The notes under the pieces: generated by a model
The model's database searches: none
What the model saw: only the letters and a program-made list of their open reading frames with translations
Told to the model about the DNA's origin: nothing
Position numbers and translations under genes: made by a program
Source: Brevibacillus borstelensis
GTDB taxonomy: Bacteria > Bacillota > Bacilli > Brevibacillales > Brevibacillaceae
NCBI RefSeq assembly: GCF_003710865.1
Contig: NZ_RHHO01000032.1
Span: 1 to 63,765 of the forward strand
Direction of reading: 5' to 3'
DNA: 63,765 nt
In this document: positions 14,831 through 23,000 of the stretch, piece after piece
Position numbering within the stretch: position 1 is the first letter of the stretch
Layout: every line of letters starts with the position of its first letter

Positions 14831-16771
14831 TTGAGCACACAAAATATGAGTCAGCAAGAGATGGACCAGCTAATTGCTCAGTACGACAAGGAATCGGCCG
14901 TACGGAATTACATCGGCCCGATGAAATGGATTACCTTTTGTCTGTTGGTTTTGTTTACGGTTTATCAGCTAGTCAGTACGATCTTTTATGCCCTGCCCCC
15001 GCAAATCCACCGTCCGATTCACTTGGCCTTCGGTCTGGGTTTGATCTTCTTGTTGTATCCGCTCAGCACGAAAAGAAATAACCATAAGATTGGCATTTTC
15101 GGAATACTGCTGGCAGTCATCGCCTTTGTCCTCCCTCTCTATTGGGTATACGATTACGAGGGACTGGTCGTACGTACGGGGAACTTTACCACGCTCGATC
15201 TGGTAATCGGCGGTATCGCCATCGTACTCGTACTGGAAGCTGCTCGCCGCGTTGTCGGACTTCCGATCGCCATCATCGCCTCTCTGTTTTTGCTGTACAC
15301 ATACTTCGGTCCGTATATGCCCGGTTTCCTTGAACACCGCGGAAACGATGTCGACCGGATCATCGGCCACTCGTTCTTTACGCTGGAAGGGATTCTGGGC
15401 ACACCGCTTGGCGTATCATCTACGTTCATTTTTCTGTTCATCCTGTTTGGGGCTTTTCTTGAAAAGACTGGCGTAGGGCAATACTTCAACGATCTCGCCC
15501 TCGTCGTCGCTGGGCGCCGCATTGGCGGACCGGCAAAAGTGGCGGTCTTCTCCAGCGCTCTGCAAGGAACGATCAGCGGCAGCTCGGTCGCAAACGTAGT
15601 AACTTCGGGGTCCTTTACGATTCCCATGATGAAACGCCTCGGCTACCGCAGTGAATTCGCCGGTGCCGTCGAAGCCGCTTCATCTACTGGCGGACAGATC
15701 ATGCCGCCAATCATGGGGGCGGCAGCCTTTCTGATGTCCGAGTTTTTGAACAAGCCTTACTTCGAAATTGCCAAAGCAGCTGCACTTCCAGCCATTCTCT
15801 ACTTCACCGGAGTTTGGATCATGACCCACCTGGAAGCAAAACGCCTCGGCTTGCGCGGGCTGAAAAAAGAGGAATTGCCCGATAAAAAAGAAGTATTGAA
15901 ACGGATTTACCTGCTTTTGCCGATTTTTGTGATCATCTTTACCTTGATGAGCGGTGTTTCACCTGAGATGTCCGCCATTATCGGGATTGCTTCTACGGTT
16001 GTCGTAGGCGCCTTCCGCAAAGAGACACGCATGTCTATTTCCGATATTCTGGAAGCCTTCGCTTCCGGCGCCCGGACGGCGTTGGGGGTAGTTGCCGCTA
16101 CCGCTTGTGCGGGAATCATCGTAGGTACAGTCACCCTTACCGGTATCGGTCTCAAACTGGCAAACGGTCTGATTGATATGGCAGGCGGCATTCTCTTCCT
16201 GACCCTGTTCTTCACGATGATCGCTTCGCTGATTCTTGGTATGGGTACGCCAACGACAGCCAACTACATCATTACGTCGACGATCGCAGCACCTGCCTTG
16301 ATCCAGATGGGTGTTCCCGATCTCGCCGCTCACATGTTTACGTTCTACTTCGGTATCGTTGCGGACATTACGCCGCCTGTCGCCTTAGCGGCCTTCGCCG
16401 CCGCCGGCTTAGCCAAATCAAAGCCGATGCAGACCGGGGTACAATCGACCAAGCTGGCGATCGCCGCCTTTATGGCTCCGTACATTTTCGTCGTCTCACC
16501 GCAATTGCTGTTGATTGATACCACCTTTATGGAATCGCTCTGGGTAATGATTACTTCTGTACTCGGCATGATTGGTGTCGGTGCCGGAATTATCGGTTTC
16601 TGGATGTCCAAATTGAATCCGTTGGAGCGCATCCTGGCAGCAGCCGGCGGCATTCTGGCTGTTATTCCTGGATTGACCACGGACATTGCCGGTCTCGCTC
16701 TTCTGGCAGCAGTCTTCGCTTATTCCATTTACAAAGGGCGTAAAGAAAAGCAGGTTACTGCATCTGCCTAA
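14831..16771 (+). CDS. TRAP transporter fused DctQM permease
   Basis: A 646-residue integral membrane protein. The first four helices correspond to the small DctQ subunit, and the remainder to the large 12-helix DctM subunit (TIGR02123-type 4TM/12TM fusion). Features include SALQGTISGSSVANVVTSG and GMGTPTTANYI, the inverted-repeat hairpin loops of TRAP membrane subunits. It starts at a TTG (14831) one base after the DUF1850 stop, behind GGAGGG. It imports the TAXI-bound solute using an ion gradient. Confidence 0.92.
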   Translation: MSTQNMSQQEMDQLIAQYDKESAVRNYIGPMKWITFCLLVLFTVYQLVSTIFYALPPQIHRPIHLAFGLGLIFLLYPLSTKRNNHKIGIFGILLAVIAFVLPLYWVYDYEGLVVRTGNFTTLDLVIGGIAIVLVLEAARRVVGLPIAIIASLFLLYTYFGPYMPGFLEHRGNDVDRIIGHSFFTLEGILGTPLGVSSTFIFLFILFGAFLEKTGVGQYFNDLALVVAGRRIGGPAKVAVFSSALQGTISGSSVANVVTSGSFTIPMMKRLGYRSEFAGAVEAASSTGGQIMPPIMGAAAFLMSEFLNKPYFEIAKAAALPAILYFTGVWIMTHLEAKRLGLRGLKKEELPDKKEVLKRIYLLLPIFVIIFTLMSGVSPEMSAIIGIASTVVVGAFRKETRMSISDILEAFASGARTALGVVAATACAGIIVGTVTLTGIGLKLANGLIDMAGGILFLTLFFTMIASLILGMGTPTTANYIITSTIAAPALIQMGVPDLAAHMFTFYFGIVADITPPVALAAFAAAGLAKSKPMQTGVQSTKLAIAAFMAPYIFVVSPQLLLIDTTFMESLWVMITSVLGMIGVGAGIIGFWMSKLNPLERILAAAGGILAVIPGLTTDIAGLALLAAVFAYSIYKGRKEKQVTASA

Positions 16772-16800
16772 AAAGCGAATAAACCAACTGCATGTTTACG

Positions 16801-16840
16801 AAAAGCGGGCTCCTCTTTTAGAAAGGGGGCCCGTTTTTCG
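16801..16840. terminator. Terminator of the TRAP operon, copy 1 of a duplicated hairpin
   Basis: Imperfect stem CGGGCTCC ... GGGGGCCCG followed by TTTTTC on the plus strand. A nearly identical 33-nt sequence recurs at 18191-18230, on the other side of the antiporter gene. Confidence 0.75.
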
Positions 16841-16949
16841 TATCAAGTTGAGCATAAATGATCAGGTCTGGCAAAGCTTGATCATCAGCAGCCGTTTTTT
16901 ATCACCCCGGCATTCTCTCAGGGCTTCATTCTCTACGGCCTTCACTTTC

Positions 16950-18074
16950 TCATGCCTTGAAAAACGCCTTCATCATCGGCGGGGTTACCACCGTTGTTAC
17001 TAACACAACGATCACGATGACCGGAAACAACTGCTCCGCCAATAGCCCGCTTTCCAGTCCGATTGCGGCAATGATCAATGCCACCTCGCCTCTGGAGACC
17101 ATCGCCGAGCCTATGCCAAATGAGCTTCTCCAGTCAAATCCGGCAAAAAAGGCGCCGACAGCCGAGCCAAGCAGCTTTGTCAATATCGCCAAAAGGCTGA
17201 GCGCTGCAATGACCCCTATGTAGCTGCCAAGTCCTTCGAAGTCGACCGCGATCCCGATAGAGGTAAAGAAAACAGGCACGAATACCGAGTAACCAATCGT
17301 TTCCACCTTTTCGAACACTTCATGCTTGAAATCGGTCAGGCTGATCGCCACTCCCGCGATATAAGCTCCAATAATATCTGCAACACCTGCGTATTCGGCC
17401 ATTGCGGCATAGAGAAAACAGATGATCAAGCCTGCAGAAATCACCGATTCTGTCACGCGGAGAGGGGCAAATCGTCTTAGCAGCCAAGGAACGGCGATCC
17501 ACCCCAACAAAATGGCGACCACAAAAAAACCTGCCTTTTTGGCAATCAGCATGCCCAGGTTCACTTCGCCTCCGGCCGCACTCATGAGAAACGCCAGGAT
17601 GATAATCACCAGAACGTCATCGATTACAGCGGCACCCAGAATGGTCATGCCTTCCCTGGACTTTAATTTGTCCATCTCTTTAAGGGCTTGCACGGAAATG
17701 CTCACACTTGTCGCTGAGAGCAGCAGTCCGAGAAAGATCGCTTCAAAGGTCGACATATCCAGAAACAGTCCGGTTGCATACCCCAGCGAGAGGGGGACGA
17801 TGATGCCGATAACGCCTACATAGGCGGATGCCTTGCCAGTCCGCTTGAACTCTTCGATATCCGTCTCTAGCCCAGCGAGGAACATAAGCAAAATAACGCC
17901 GATTTCGCTGAGCTCATCGATAATTTCCGTGCTTGTGATGATGCCCAAAACCGCAGGGCCGAGGATAATCCCGATCAGAAGCTTTCCGAGAACCGATGGC
18001 TGTCCGATTCTGGCAGCGAGATCACCGGCTATTTTCGATGCGAGCAAAATAATCGCCAGCTGAAAGATAATCAT
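16950..18074 (-). CDS. Cation:proton antiporter (Kef/NapA type, CPA2 family)
   Basis: A membrane protein of about 374 residues with roughly 12 helices. It shows GKLLIGIILGPAVLG near the N-terminus and GAAVIDDVLVII, where the paired Asp residues are those of electrogenic CPA2 antiporters. A second acidic motif is VSRGEVALI. There is no C-terminal RCK/TrkA-N domain, so it is the short NapA-like form. The start is unsure: GGAGGA precedes several GTG codons and ATG 18074; the frame is open to 18122. Ion specificity (Na+ or K+) cannot be assigned. Confidence 0.85.
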   Translation of the reverse strand: MIIFQLAIILLASKIAGDLAARIGQPSVLGKLLIGIILGPAVLGIITSTEIIDELSEIGVILLMFLAGLETDIEEFKRTGKASAYVGVIGIIVPLSLGYATGLFLDMSTFEAIFLGLLLSATSVSISVQALKEMDKLKSREGMTILGAAVIDDVLVIIILAFLMSAAGGEVNLGMLIAKKAGFFVVAILLGWIAVPWLLRRFAPLRVTESVISAGLIICFLYAAMAEYAGVADIIGAYIAGVAISLTDFKHEVFEKVETIGYSVFVPVFFTSIGIAVDFEGLGSYIGVIAALSLLAILTKLLGSAVGAFFAGFDWRSSFGIGSAMVSRGEVALIIAAIGLESGLLAEQLFPVIVIVVLVTTVVTPPMMKAFFKA

Positions 18075-18190
18075 GCGTACGACCACCACTCCTCCATGCC
18101 TAGCTTTTGAAATCGGGACCATTATTATGTCCAGATTCAGCTATCGAGACTTGGCAAATACAGCAATAGGCAACGCCGCGATTCCAAAAG

Positions 18191-18230
18191 AAAAACGGGC
18201 TCCTTTTTTAGAAAGGGGGCCCGTATCGTG
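18191..18230 (-). terminator. Terminator of cvfB, copy 2 of a duplicated hairpin
   Basis: The minus strand reads CGGGCCCCCTTT-loop-AAAGGAGCCCG then TTTTTC, directly after the cvfB-type stop. It is almost identical to the hairpin at 16801-16840. Confidence 0.75.
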
Positions 18231-18243
18231 TGAGATATGTTTT

Positions 18244-19251
18244 TCAAGAATGAGGCGGTGTGGGGATGTCCACCAGTCTCGTCCATCCATTTGCCTGCTC
18301 TACTCTCCGCTCTTTCATCAATTTTCCCAGCGCTCGTTTGAAGGCGGATTTGCTCATGCCAAACTTCTCCTTGATGACATCGGCAGGCGTATCATCTGTG
18401 TACGGCATAGCGCCATCCCGATTGCTCAAATACTGAAGCAGCTTGTCGGCATCTTCTCCGTACTGCACTTCTTTGCGAACGCGCATCGATCCGTTGATCC
18501 GTCCGTCTTCGCGAACGTAGCTGACTCGGCAGCGGATGGACTGGCCCAAGCGGAGGGGTTCTGTCATTTCGTCCCTGTGAATGAACATGACGTGCTCTTC
18601 CTCGGTGAATAAAAACGCCCCGGCCGCAATTACTTTGTAGACTGTTCCCTCGACCCACTGATTGTGCATCTCGCTCGTCGCTGGTACCGAGATTTTGGTG
18701 ATTTCTTCCTCTGTGACCGGCTTGGCCAAAAGGCGCCCCAGCTTGTCCCGCTTCAATGTAACCAGCAGCCTGTCGCCGATCCGCGGCCACTCCGCCTTCA
18801 GCTTGGGCAGATCATCTGTGAACAGGAGCAAGTGCTTTTCGATGCCGTTGTCCAAAAATACGCCCATCCGCGGCATAATATCCACTACTTCCAGCCAGCC
18901 GTATTCATTCAAGCCTACATAGGGCATGTCCATGGTGGCCGCCAGCCGATTCTCGTGGTCATGATACAGAAAAACCTCTGCTGTGTCGCCTATGGAGAGC
19001 CTTCCTTCCGCTTCTCTGCGGTGGAGGAACACTTCATCTTCTCCGGCTCGCAGAAAGTAACCCGGCTCGATCTCCCTTTCCACGGTCATGGTCAAGAGCA
19101 TCCCTGCCTGCAATCCGGCGGGAGGCGTGTAGGCCTTCTTTTTTGCCGCTGAGCTGATCAGCCTGCCGCTCAAATCGCGCAGCGGCCGTTTATTTCGTTG
19201 ACTCCGCTGGTCTGGACGATTCCTTTGATTCCTTGGGTTTCGTTGGTTCAT
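18244..19251 (-). CDS. cvfB: S1-like RNA-binding protein (CvfB / YitL family)
   Basis: A 335-residue protein built from tandem S1-like OB-folds followed by a C-terminal winged helix (MSKSAFKRALGKLMKERRV). This is the CvfB architecture known from Staphylococcus. The first 28 residues are an Asn/Arg/Gln-rich basic extension (RNQRNRPDQR), longer than usual and probably an RNA-contacting tail. ATG 19251 follows GAGGATAA. The family affects virulence-gene mRNA stability in S. aureus; the role here is unknown. Confidence 0.85.
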   Translation of the reverse strand: MNQRNPRNQRNRPDQRSQRNKRPLRDLSGRLISSAAKKKAYTPPAGLQAGMLLTMTVEREIEPGYFLRAGEDEVFLHRREAEGRLSIGDTAEVFLYHDHENRLAATMDMPYVGLNEYGWLEVVDIMPRMGVFLDNGIEKHLLLFTDDLPKLKAEWPRIGDRLLVTLKRDKLGRLLAKPVTEEEITKISVPATSEMHNQWVEGTVYKVIAAGAFLFTEEEHVMFIHRDEMTEPLRLGQSIRCRVSYVREDGRINGSMRVRKEVQYGEDADKLLQYLSNRDGAMPYTDDTPADVIKEKFGMSKSAFKRALGKLMKERRVEQANGWTRLVDIPTPPHS

Positions 19252-19462
19252 TTTCGTTTATCCTCGCTTCCGTGCATGTGCACCCTAACTATACCTATTT
19301 TCCTTTGGTAAATTCCACAACTTTTTACAACAGACAAGCACGATCCAGTGAAAAGAGGCAAGTCTCCCTTTTTCCCACATACATATGGTGTACAAGGGGG
19401 CAGTATTTTGTCCTTTTCCCCCTAACAACAATGTACATGTAAAGGATGGGAGCGAACAGACG

Positions 19463-20242
19463 ATGTTGGTTTTGCTTGAGCATATTTTTCTCGGAATCGT
19501 ACAGGGCTTAACCGAATTTTTGCCGATTTCCAGTACAGGCCACCTGGTTTTGTTCCGGATGCTGTTTGATATGCAGGAAGCCGGGCTGCTGTTTGATACC
19601 ATGCTTCACTTTGGCACCCTCATCGCGGTGGTGATCGTCTTTTGGTCCGAGGTTCGACACGTTTTATTGAATCCGACCGGCAAGCTGGCACGATTGCTGT
19701 TCGTCGGAACGATTCCTACGGCCGCCATCGGTCTTCTTTTTGAGGACTTCTTTGAAGAAATATCACGGACTGGTTTGACGATCGGCTGGGAGTTCCTCGC
19801 TACTGGAGCGATCCTGTGGGCGGTAGAATCCATGCGCAGAGGAACCCGCACCTTTGAACAAATCACCTACGCCGACGCCCTGATAATCGGAACGCTGCAG
19901 GGTGCCGCCATTTTGCCTGCCATCTCCCGTTCCGGACTGACTATCGCAGGATCACTGATGCGCGGGATTGCCCGTGCGGATGCGGCCCGTTTTTCGTTTC
20001 TCCTGTCGCTCCCGGCTATTTTGGGGGCATCGGGTTTGCAAACGGTGAAGCTGATAAAAACTCCACTGGAAACAATCGATCTCATACCGATGATTGTAGG
20101 AACGGGATTTGCTGCAATTGCCGGCTATGTAGCCATTCGCTGGATGCTGAAAATTATCAGCAACGGTTCGATGAAGGGCTTCGCCGTCTACGTATGGATA
20201 CTGGGAGCCGTCATCCTTGCCATGCAATTCATGGGACATTGA
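19463..20242 (+). CDS. uppP: Undecaprenyl-diphosphatase (UppP/BacA)
   Basis: A 259-residue integral membrane phosphatase that recycles undecaprenyl diphosphate to the monophosphate for cell-wall synthesis and can confer bacitracin tolerance. Both signature regions are present: QGLTEFLPISSTGHL near the N-terminus and LPAISRSGLTIAGSL in the second half. ATG 19463 is about 10 nt after GGGAG; the upstream open frame to 19385 is not needed. A 14-bp perfect inverted repeat follows its stop immediately. Confidence 0.92.
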   Translation: MLVLLEHIFLGIVQGLTEFLPISSTGHLVLFRMLFDMQEAGLLFDTMLHFGTLIAVVIVFWSEVRHVLLNPTGKLARLLFVGTIPTAAIGLLFEDFFEEISRTGLTIGWEFLATGAILWAVESMRRGTRTFEQITYADALIIGTLQGAAILPAISRSGLTIAGSLMRGIARADAARFSFLLSLPAILGASGLQTVKLIKTPLETIDLIPMIVGTGFAAIAGYVAIRWMLKIISNGSMKGFAVYVWILGAVILAMQFMGH

Positions 20243-20289
20243 TCGGACAGACAGGTGGCCGTGTAACAGGGTCCGACCTGTCTGTCCGA
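20243..20289. repeat. 14-bp perfect inverted repeat after uppP
   Basis: Arms TCGGACAGACAGGT (20243-20256) and ACCTGTCTGTCCGA (20276-20289) enclose 19 nt. The left arm begins right after the uppP stop. No T-tract follows, so it is an mRNA 3' stabilising hairpin or protein site rather than a classical terminator. The next 120 bp contain short CGGCAT/CGGCCT-type repeats and no gene. Confidence 0.7.
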
Positions 20290-20413
20290 CCGCCATGCAG
20301 CGCCGCCACACAGCCTTGCAACGGATCGAAACCGCATCAAGCGGCCTGAAAAACGGCATCAAAACGGCCTCGAAACGGCATGAAAAAAGCCGGCCCTAAG
20401 CCGACCGACTCCT

Positions 20414-20620
20414 TCATTTGCTTTCTTCCCTGTCGTCATAACGGCTGGCGACCAGTTTGGCTACAAGCAGGACAATCCCGTAAAACGCCGTGGCTAACAG
20501 CGAGGTAGCGAGCCAGGTCGCCGTTCCCAGAAACAGATACAGCAGTGCGTGAGCGGCAAAGATGCCGATCAACCAGACGAACACATTCATTCGGTTTATA
20601 AAGGACGCCAGGCTGTGCAA
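20414..20620 (-). CDS. Small membrane protein of unknown function
   Basis: A 68-residue protein with two hydrophobic helices (about residues 13-34 and 37-59) and a charged C-terminus (RYDDREESK). It starts at a TTG (20620) behind GGAGGTG at good spacing. I do not recognise the family. It is downstream of and co-oriented with the Toprim gene, 56 bp away, possibly in one transcript. Confidence 0.6.
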   Translation of the reverse strand: MHSLASFINRMNVFVWLIGIFAAHALLYLFLGTATWLATSLLATAFYGIVLLVAKLVASRYDDREESK

Positions 20621-20676
20621 ACTACGACACCTCCAACAAGAGCATCTCTTGTTGTTATTGCCGTTCCCGACTGAAG

Positions 20677-21039
20677 TTATCCCCGCCCATAATCACTTTC
20701 CTCATTTCCCCCAACCACCGAAAAGCCCGCCCGCTCGAGGATGTTTGCCAGCACGTCCAGCGGAGTGTGCGCCACCTGGGCGTAAAGTGCCTGGGTATGC
20801 AGGTGAGTGGCATTCGGAAAATCCTCCTGCAACTGGGAGCGCAATTTCTTGCCGCTGTCATCCTCGTCCGTAAAGATGTAGATCTCTTCTTCCTCTTCCA
20901 ATTGCTCTTCCAGATGGGCAGCTTTTTCGGCGCTGTATGACCCGTACGTACAGACGATCAGGACCGGCTCCGCCAATACTTTTCGGAGCCTTTCCCGGTC
21001 TGTTTTTCCCTCGACGATAATAGCCCGTTCGTGATCCAT
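20677..21039 (-). CDS. Small Toprim-domain protein (YusF-like)
   Basis: A 120-residue stand-alone Toprim domain. The catalytic Glu lies in IIVEGKTDR and the DxD-type metal site in IFTDEDDSGKK, separated by the expected distance. Toprim is the fold of primases and topoisomerases; small versions such as B. subtilis YusF are of unknown function. ATG 21039 has AAAGGAGG eight nt upstream; the frame is open to 21069. Confidence 0.8.
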   Translation of the reverse strand: MDHERAIIVEGKTDRERLRKVLAEPVLIVCTYGSYSAEKAAHLEEQLEEEEEIYIFTDEDDSGKKLRSQLQEDFPNATHLHTQALYAQVAHTPLDVLANILERAGFSVVGGNEESDYGRG

Positions 21040-21204
21040 CCCGGAGGCCTCCTTTCCCGGTTGTTCCACAAGTTATTTTATAGACTTAGTATACCTTACT
21101 TGTGTAAAGCGGGAGCAATATTGCGGCAAAAAGTGGCTGAGTAACGAGGTGATCGGGATGGAAACGTAACAGTGAGATGAACCCCGGAAAGGAATGAGTG
21201 CCAC

Positions 21205-21366
21205 ATGGCAAAGTGGAAAAGCGCGAAAAACCTGAACCAAAAAGGCTTGGCAGTCACGGGCTTGACGAGCAGCACAGTAGCTGACGACACGCATACAGAA
21301 GACAATCAGGGCCATTCCAAAGCGCATAATCAAGCGGATCGTACAAACGATAATCGTCCCATGTAG
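21205..21366 (+). CDS. Unrecognised 53-residue hydrophilic protein
   Basis: An ORF of 54 codons encodes a basic N-terminus (MAKWKSAKNLNQKG) and a polar C-terminus rich in Asn, Asp, His and Gln (DNQGHSKAHNQADRTNDN). An AAAGGA lies 11 nt upstream and an intrinsic terminator 60 nt downstream, which argues for a real transcript. The composition resembles minor small acid-soluble spore proteins, but I cannot match it to a named family. It stands alone between the Toprim and MFS genes. Confidence 0.5.
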   Translation: MAKWKSAKNLNQKGLAVTGLTSSTVADDTHTEDNQGHSKAHNQADRTNDNRPM

Positions 21367-21425
21367 CAGGGACTGCTGGCTGAAGGAGCCTGACGGAACC
21401 TGAATAAACCGATCATAAGCAAAGA

Positions 21426-21458
21426 AGCCTGCTATCAAACAGGCTCCTTTGCTTTTTC
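21426..21458 (+). terminator. Intrinsic terminator after the 53-residue ORF
   Basis: AGCCTG / CAGGCT stem with an 8-nt loop followed by CCTTTGCTTTTTC. Confidence 0.65.
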
Positions 21459-21630
21459 ATAAATTACCGCCGTATAGACGCGGCTTCACCCACCTATGCC
21501 CAGCAAGCGAACCGTGAATAAAAAGCGATGAGCAGCGTCTGCGGATATTCCTTTACTTTATCTAGGCTGCCTGCTATTCTGATCTGGTAAAAATATTTTG
21601 TCTGAATATTCGCAGGACGGAGAGATGGGT

Positions 21631-22875
21631 GTGGAATCGTCAGCATTGTGGAAAAACCGTTCGTTTCTGCTGCTGTGGCTGGCTCAGCTGACTGCCAATA
21701 TCGGCGACCAGTGCTACAGCTTTGCCTTGCTGTGGTATCTCCTGCAAGCCACCCAATCAGGGACAGCGCTGAGTCTGCTGGCCATCCCTGAAATGACAGC
21801 GGGCTTGTTGTTCTATTTAATCGGAGGCGTACTGGCGGACAGATACAATCCTCGTTCGCTCATGGTCGGAGCTGACCTGGCCCGCATCAGTGTCGCTGTC
21901 CTCGTTGGAATCATGACAGCACTCGGCGTCAAGCAGTTCGCTTTTTTCCTGGCCGCCCAATTTTTGATCGGTGTTTTCTCCAGCCTGTTCCACCCAGCTC
22001 GTACGGTCGCATTGAAGGCAATCGTCCCTATTGAACAGTTAAGCCGTTCCAACGCCATCCTGGATACCACCTTCCGGACCGTGCGTATCGCCGCGCCAAT
22101 GACGATCGGTGTAATTGCAGCGTGGGTGCCCTTGTCCACCCTGTTTTTTATCAATGCGTTTGCTTATCTGCTGTCCGCATGCTTCCTCTATGCCCTGGGG
22201 AAAATCCCGCGAAGCGGTCAGGAAACGGTGACGAGCCGTTTATCTGCGGGGCAGTACATTCGCGACATCGGATATGGCTTAAAAGAGCTTCAAACCAATC
22301 GCTTGTTGTTCGTTATCCTGCTATTCAGCAATATGGGCTTCCTCGTCTGGCAGGTGTGCTGGAACGTAGGATTTCCTTTTCTCGCAAACGAGATGGGGCA
22401 AGGCGACAGCAGTATGCTCGCAGTCCTGATCGGCTTCTACGGGATAGGAAATCTGCTCGGCAGTCTCTTTATGGCCCGCCTCCAGTATCAGCGCCACCTG
22501 CTGGTCATCATCGCCGGTTGGCTTGTTCAGGCGGTCGGATTTCTTCTGCTGACGCAGGGGCTCGCCCTCCATTGGCTCGCTTTTTTGGCAGCCGCCATCG
22601 CGGGCGTTGGCGGACCTTTGATCGGAATCCCCACCGTTACCGCCATCCAAACAAAGGCGGCCGATTCCAACACCGGCAAAATCTATGCGCTGAATATGCT
22701 GATGTTCACCGGATTTTCCATGCTCTCCAGCAGCATGGGGGCCCTGTGGCTCGGAACATGGCCCGTCAAAGAGCTATTTTTCGCAAGCGGATTGTTCCTG
22801 GCCATTATGTGTGCGCTCGGATTGGCACTCGAGCGGAAGGCCAGACAGGACAAACACCAGTCATTCTCGGCATGA
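21631..22875 (+). CDS. MFS transporter (drug-efflux type)
   Basis: A 414-residue, 12-helix major facilitator protein. The motif-A region reads GGVLADRYNPRSLMV and the first helix begins with WLAQLTANIGDQCYSFAL. It belongs to the same broad MFS_3/macrolide-efflux-like group as the gene at 7433 but is clearly diverged from it. The GTG at 21631 has GGAGA seven nt upstream and is preferred over ATG 21625 and TTG 21598. Substrate unknown. Confidence 0.82.
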   Translation: MESSALWKNRSFLLLWLAQLTANIGDQCYSFALLWYLLQATQSGTALSLLAIPEMTAGLLFYLIGGVLADRYNPRSLMVGADLARISVAVLVGIMTALGVKQFAFFLAAQFLIGVFSSLFHPARTVALKAIVPIEQLSRSNAILDTTFRTVRIAAPMTIGVIAAWVPLSTLFFINAFAYLLSACFLYALGKIPRSGQETVTSRLSAGQYIRDIGYGLKELQTNRLLFVILLFSNMGFLVWQVCWNVGFPFLANEMGQGDSSMLAVLIGFYGIGNLLGSLFMARLQYQRHLLVIIAGWLVQAVGFLLLTQGLALHWLAFLAAAIAGVGGPLIGIPTVTAIQTKAADSNTGKIYALNMLMFTGFSMLSSSMGALWLGTWPVKELFFASGLFLAIMCALGLALERKARQDKHQSFSA

Positions 22876-22900
22876 GCCGGGGGCTGGTGTTTTCTTTTTG
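22853..22900 (+). terminator. Terminator overlapping the MFS stop
   Basis: AACACCAG / CTGGTGTT arms flank the stop codon region and are followed by TTCTTTTTG. Confidence 0.6.
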
Positions 22901-22920
22901 CAGTTTTCAGAAAAGACGGA

Positions 22921-22949
22921 TTGCATTCTTTTTTCTTATGTCATATAAT
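22921..22949 (+). promoter_or_regulatory. Sigma-A promoter of the amt operon
   Basis: TTGCAT (22921-22926), 17-nt spacer, TATAAT (22944-22949). The predicted start near 22956 leaves about 45 nt before the amt ATG. Confidence 0.75.
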
Positions 22950-22955
22950 CTGACA
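22939..22955. promoter_or_regulatory. TnrA/GlnR box 1 at the amt promoter
   Basis: TGTCATATAATCTGACA fits TGTNA-N7-TNACA exactly and contains the -10 hexamer, so binding would repress. Confidence 0.8.
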
Positions 22956-22966
22956 CAAATATAAAA

Positions 22967-22983
22967 TGTCAGATAAACTGACA
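22967..22983. promoter_or_regulatory. TnrA/GlnR box 2 at the amt promoter
   Basis: TGTCAGATAAACTGACA is a second exact match to TGTNA-N7-TNACA, 28 bp downstream of box 1 and just after the predicted start. Confidence 0.8.
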
Positions 22984-23000
22984 TAAAAGGAGTGGAAAGG

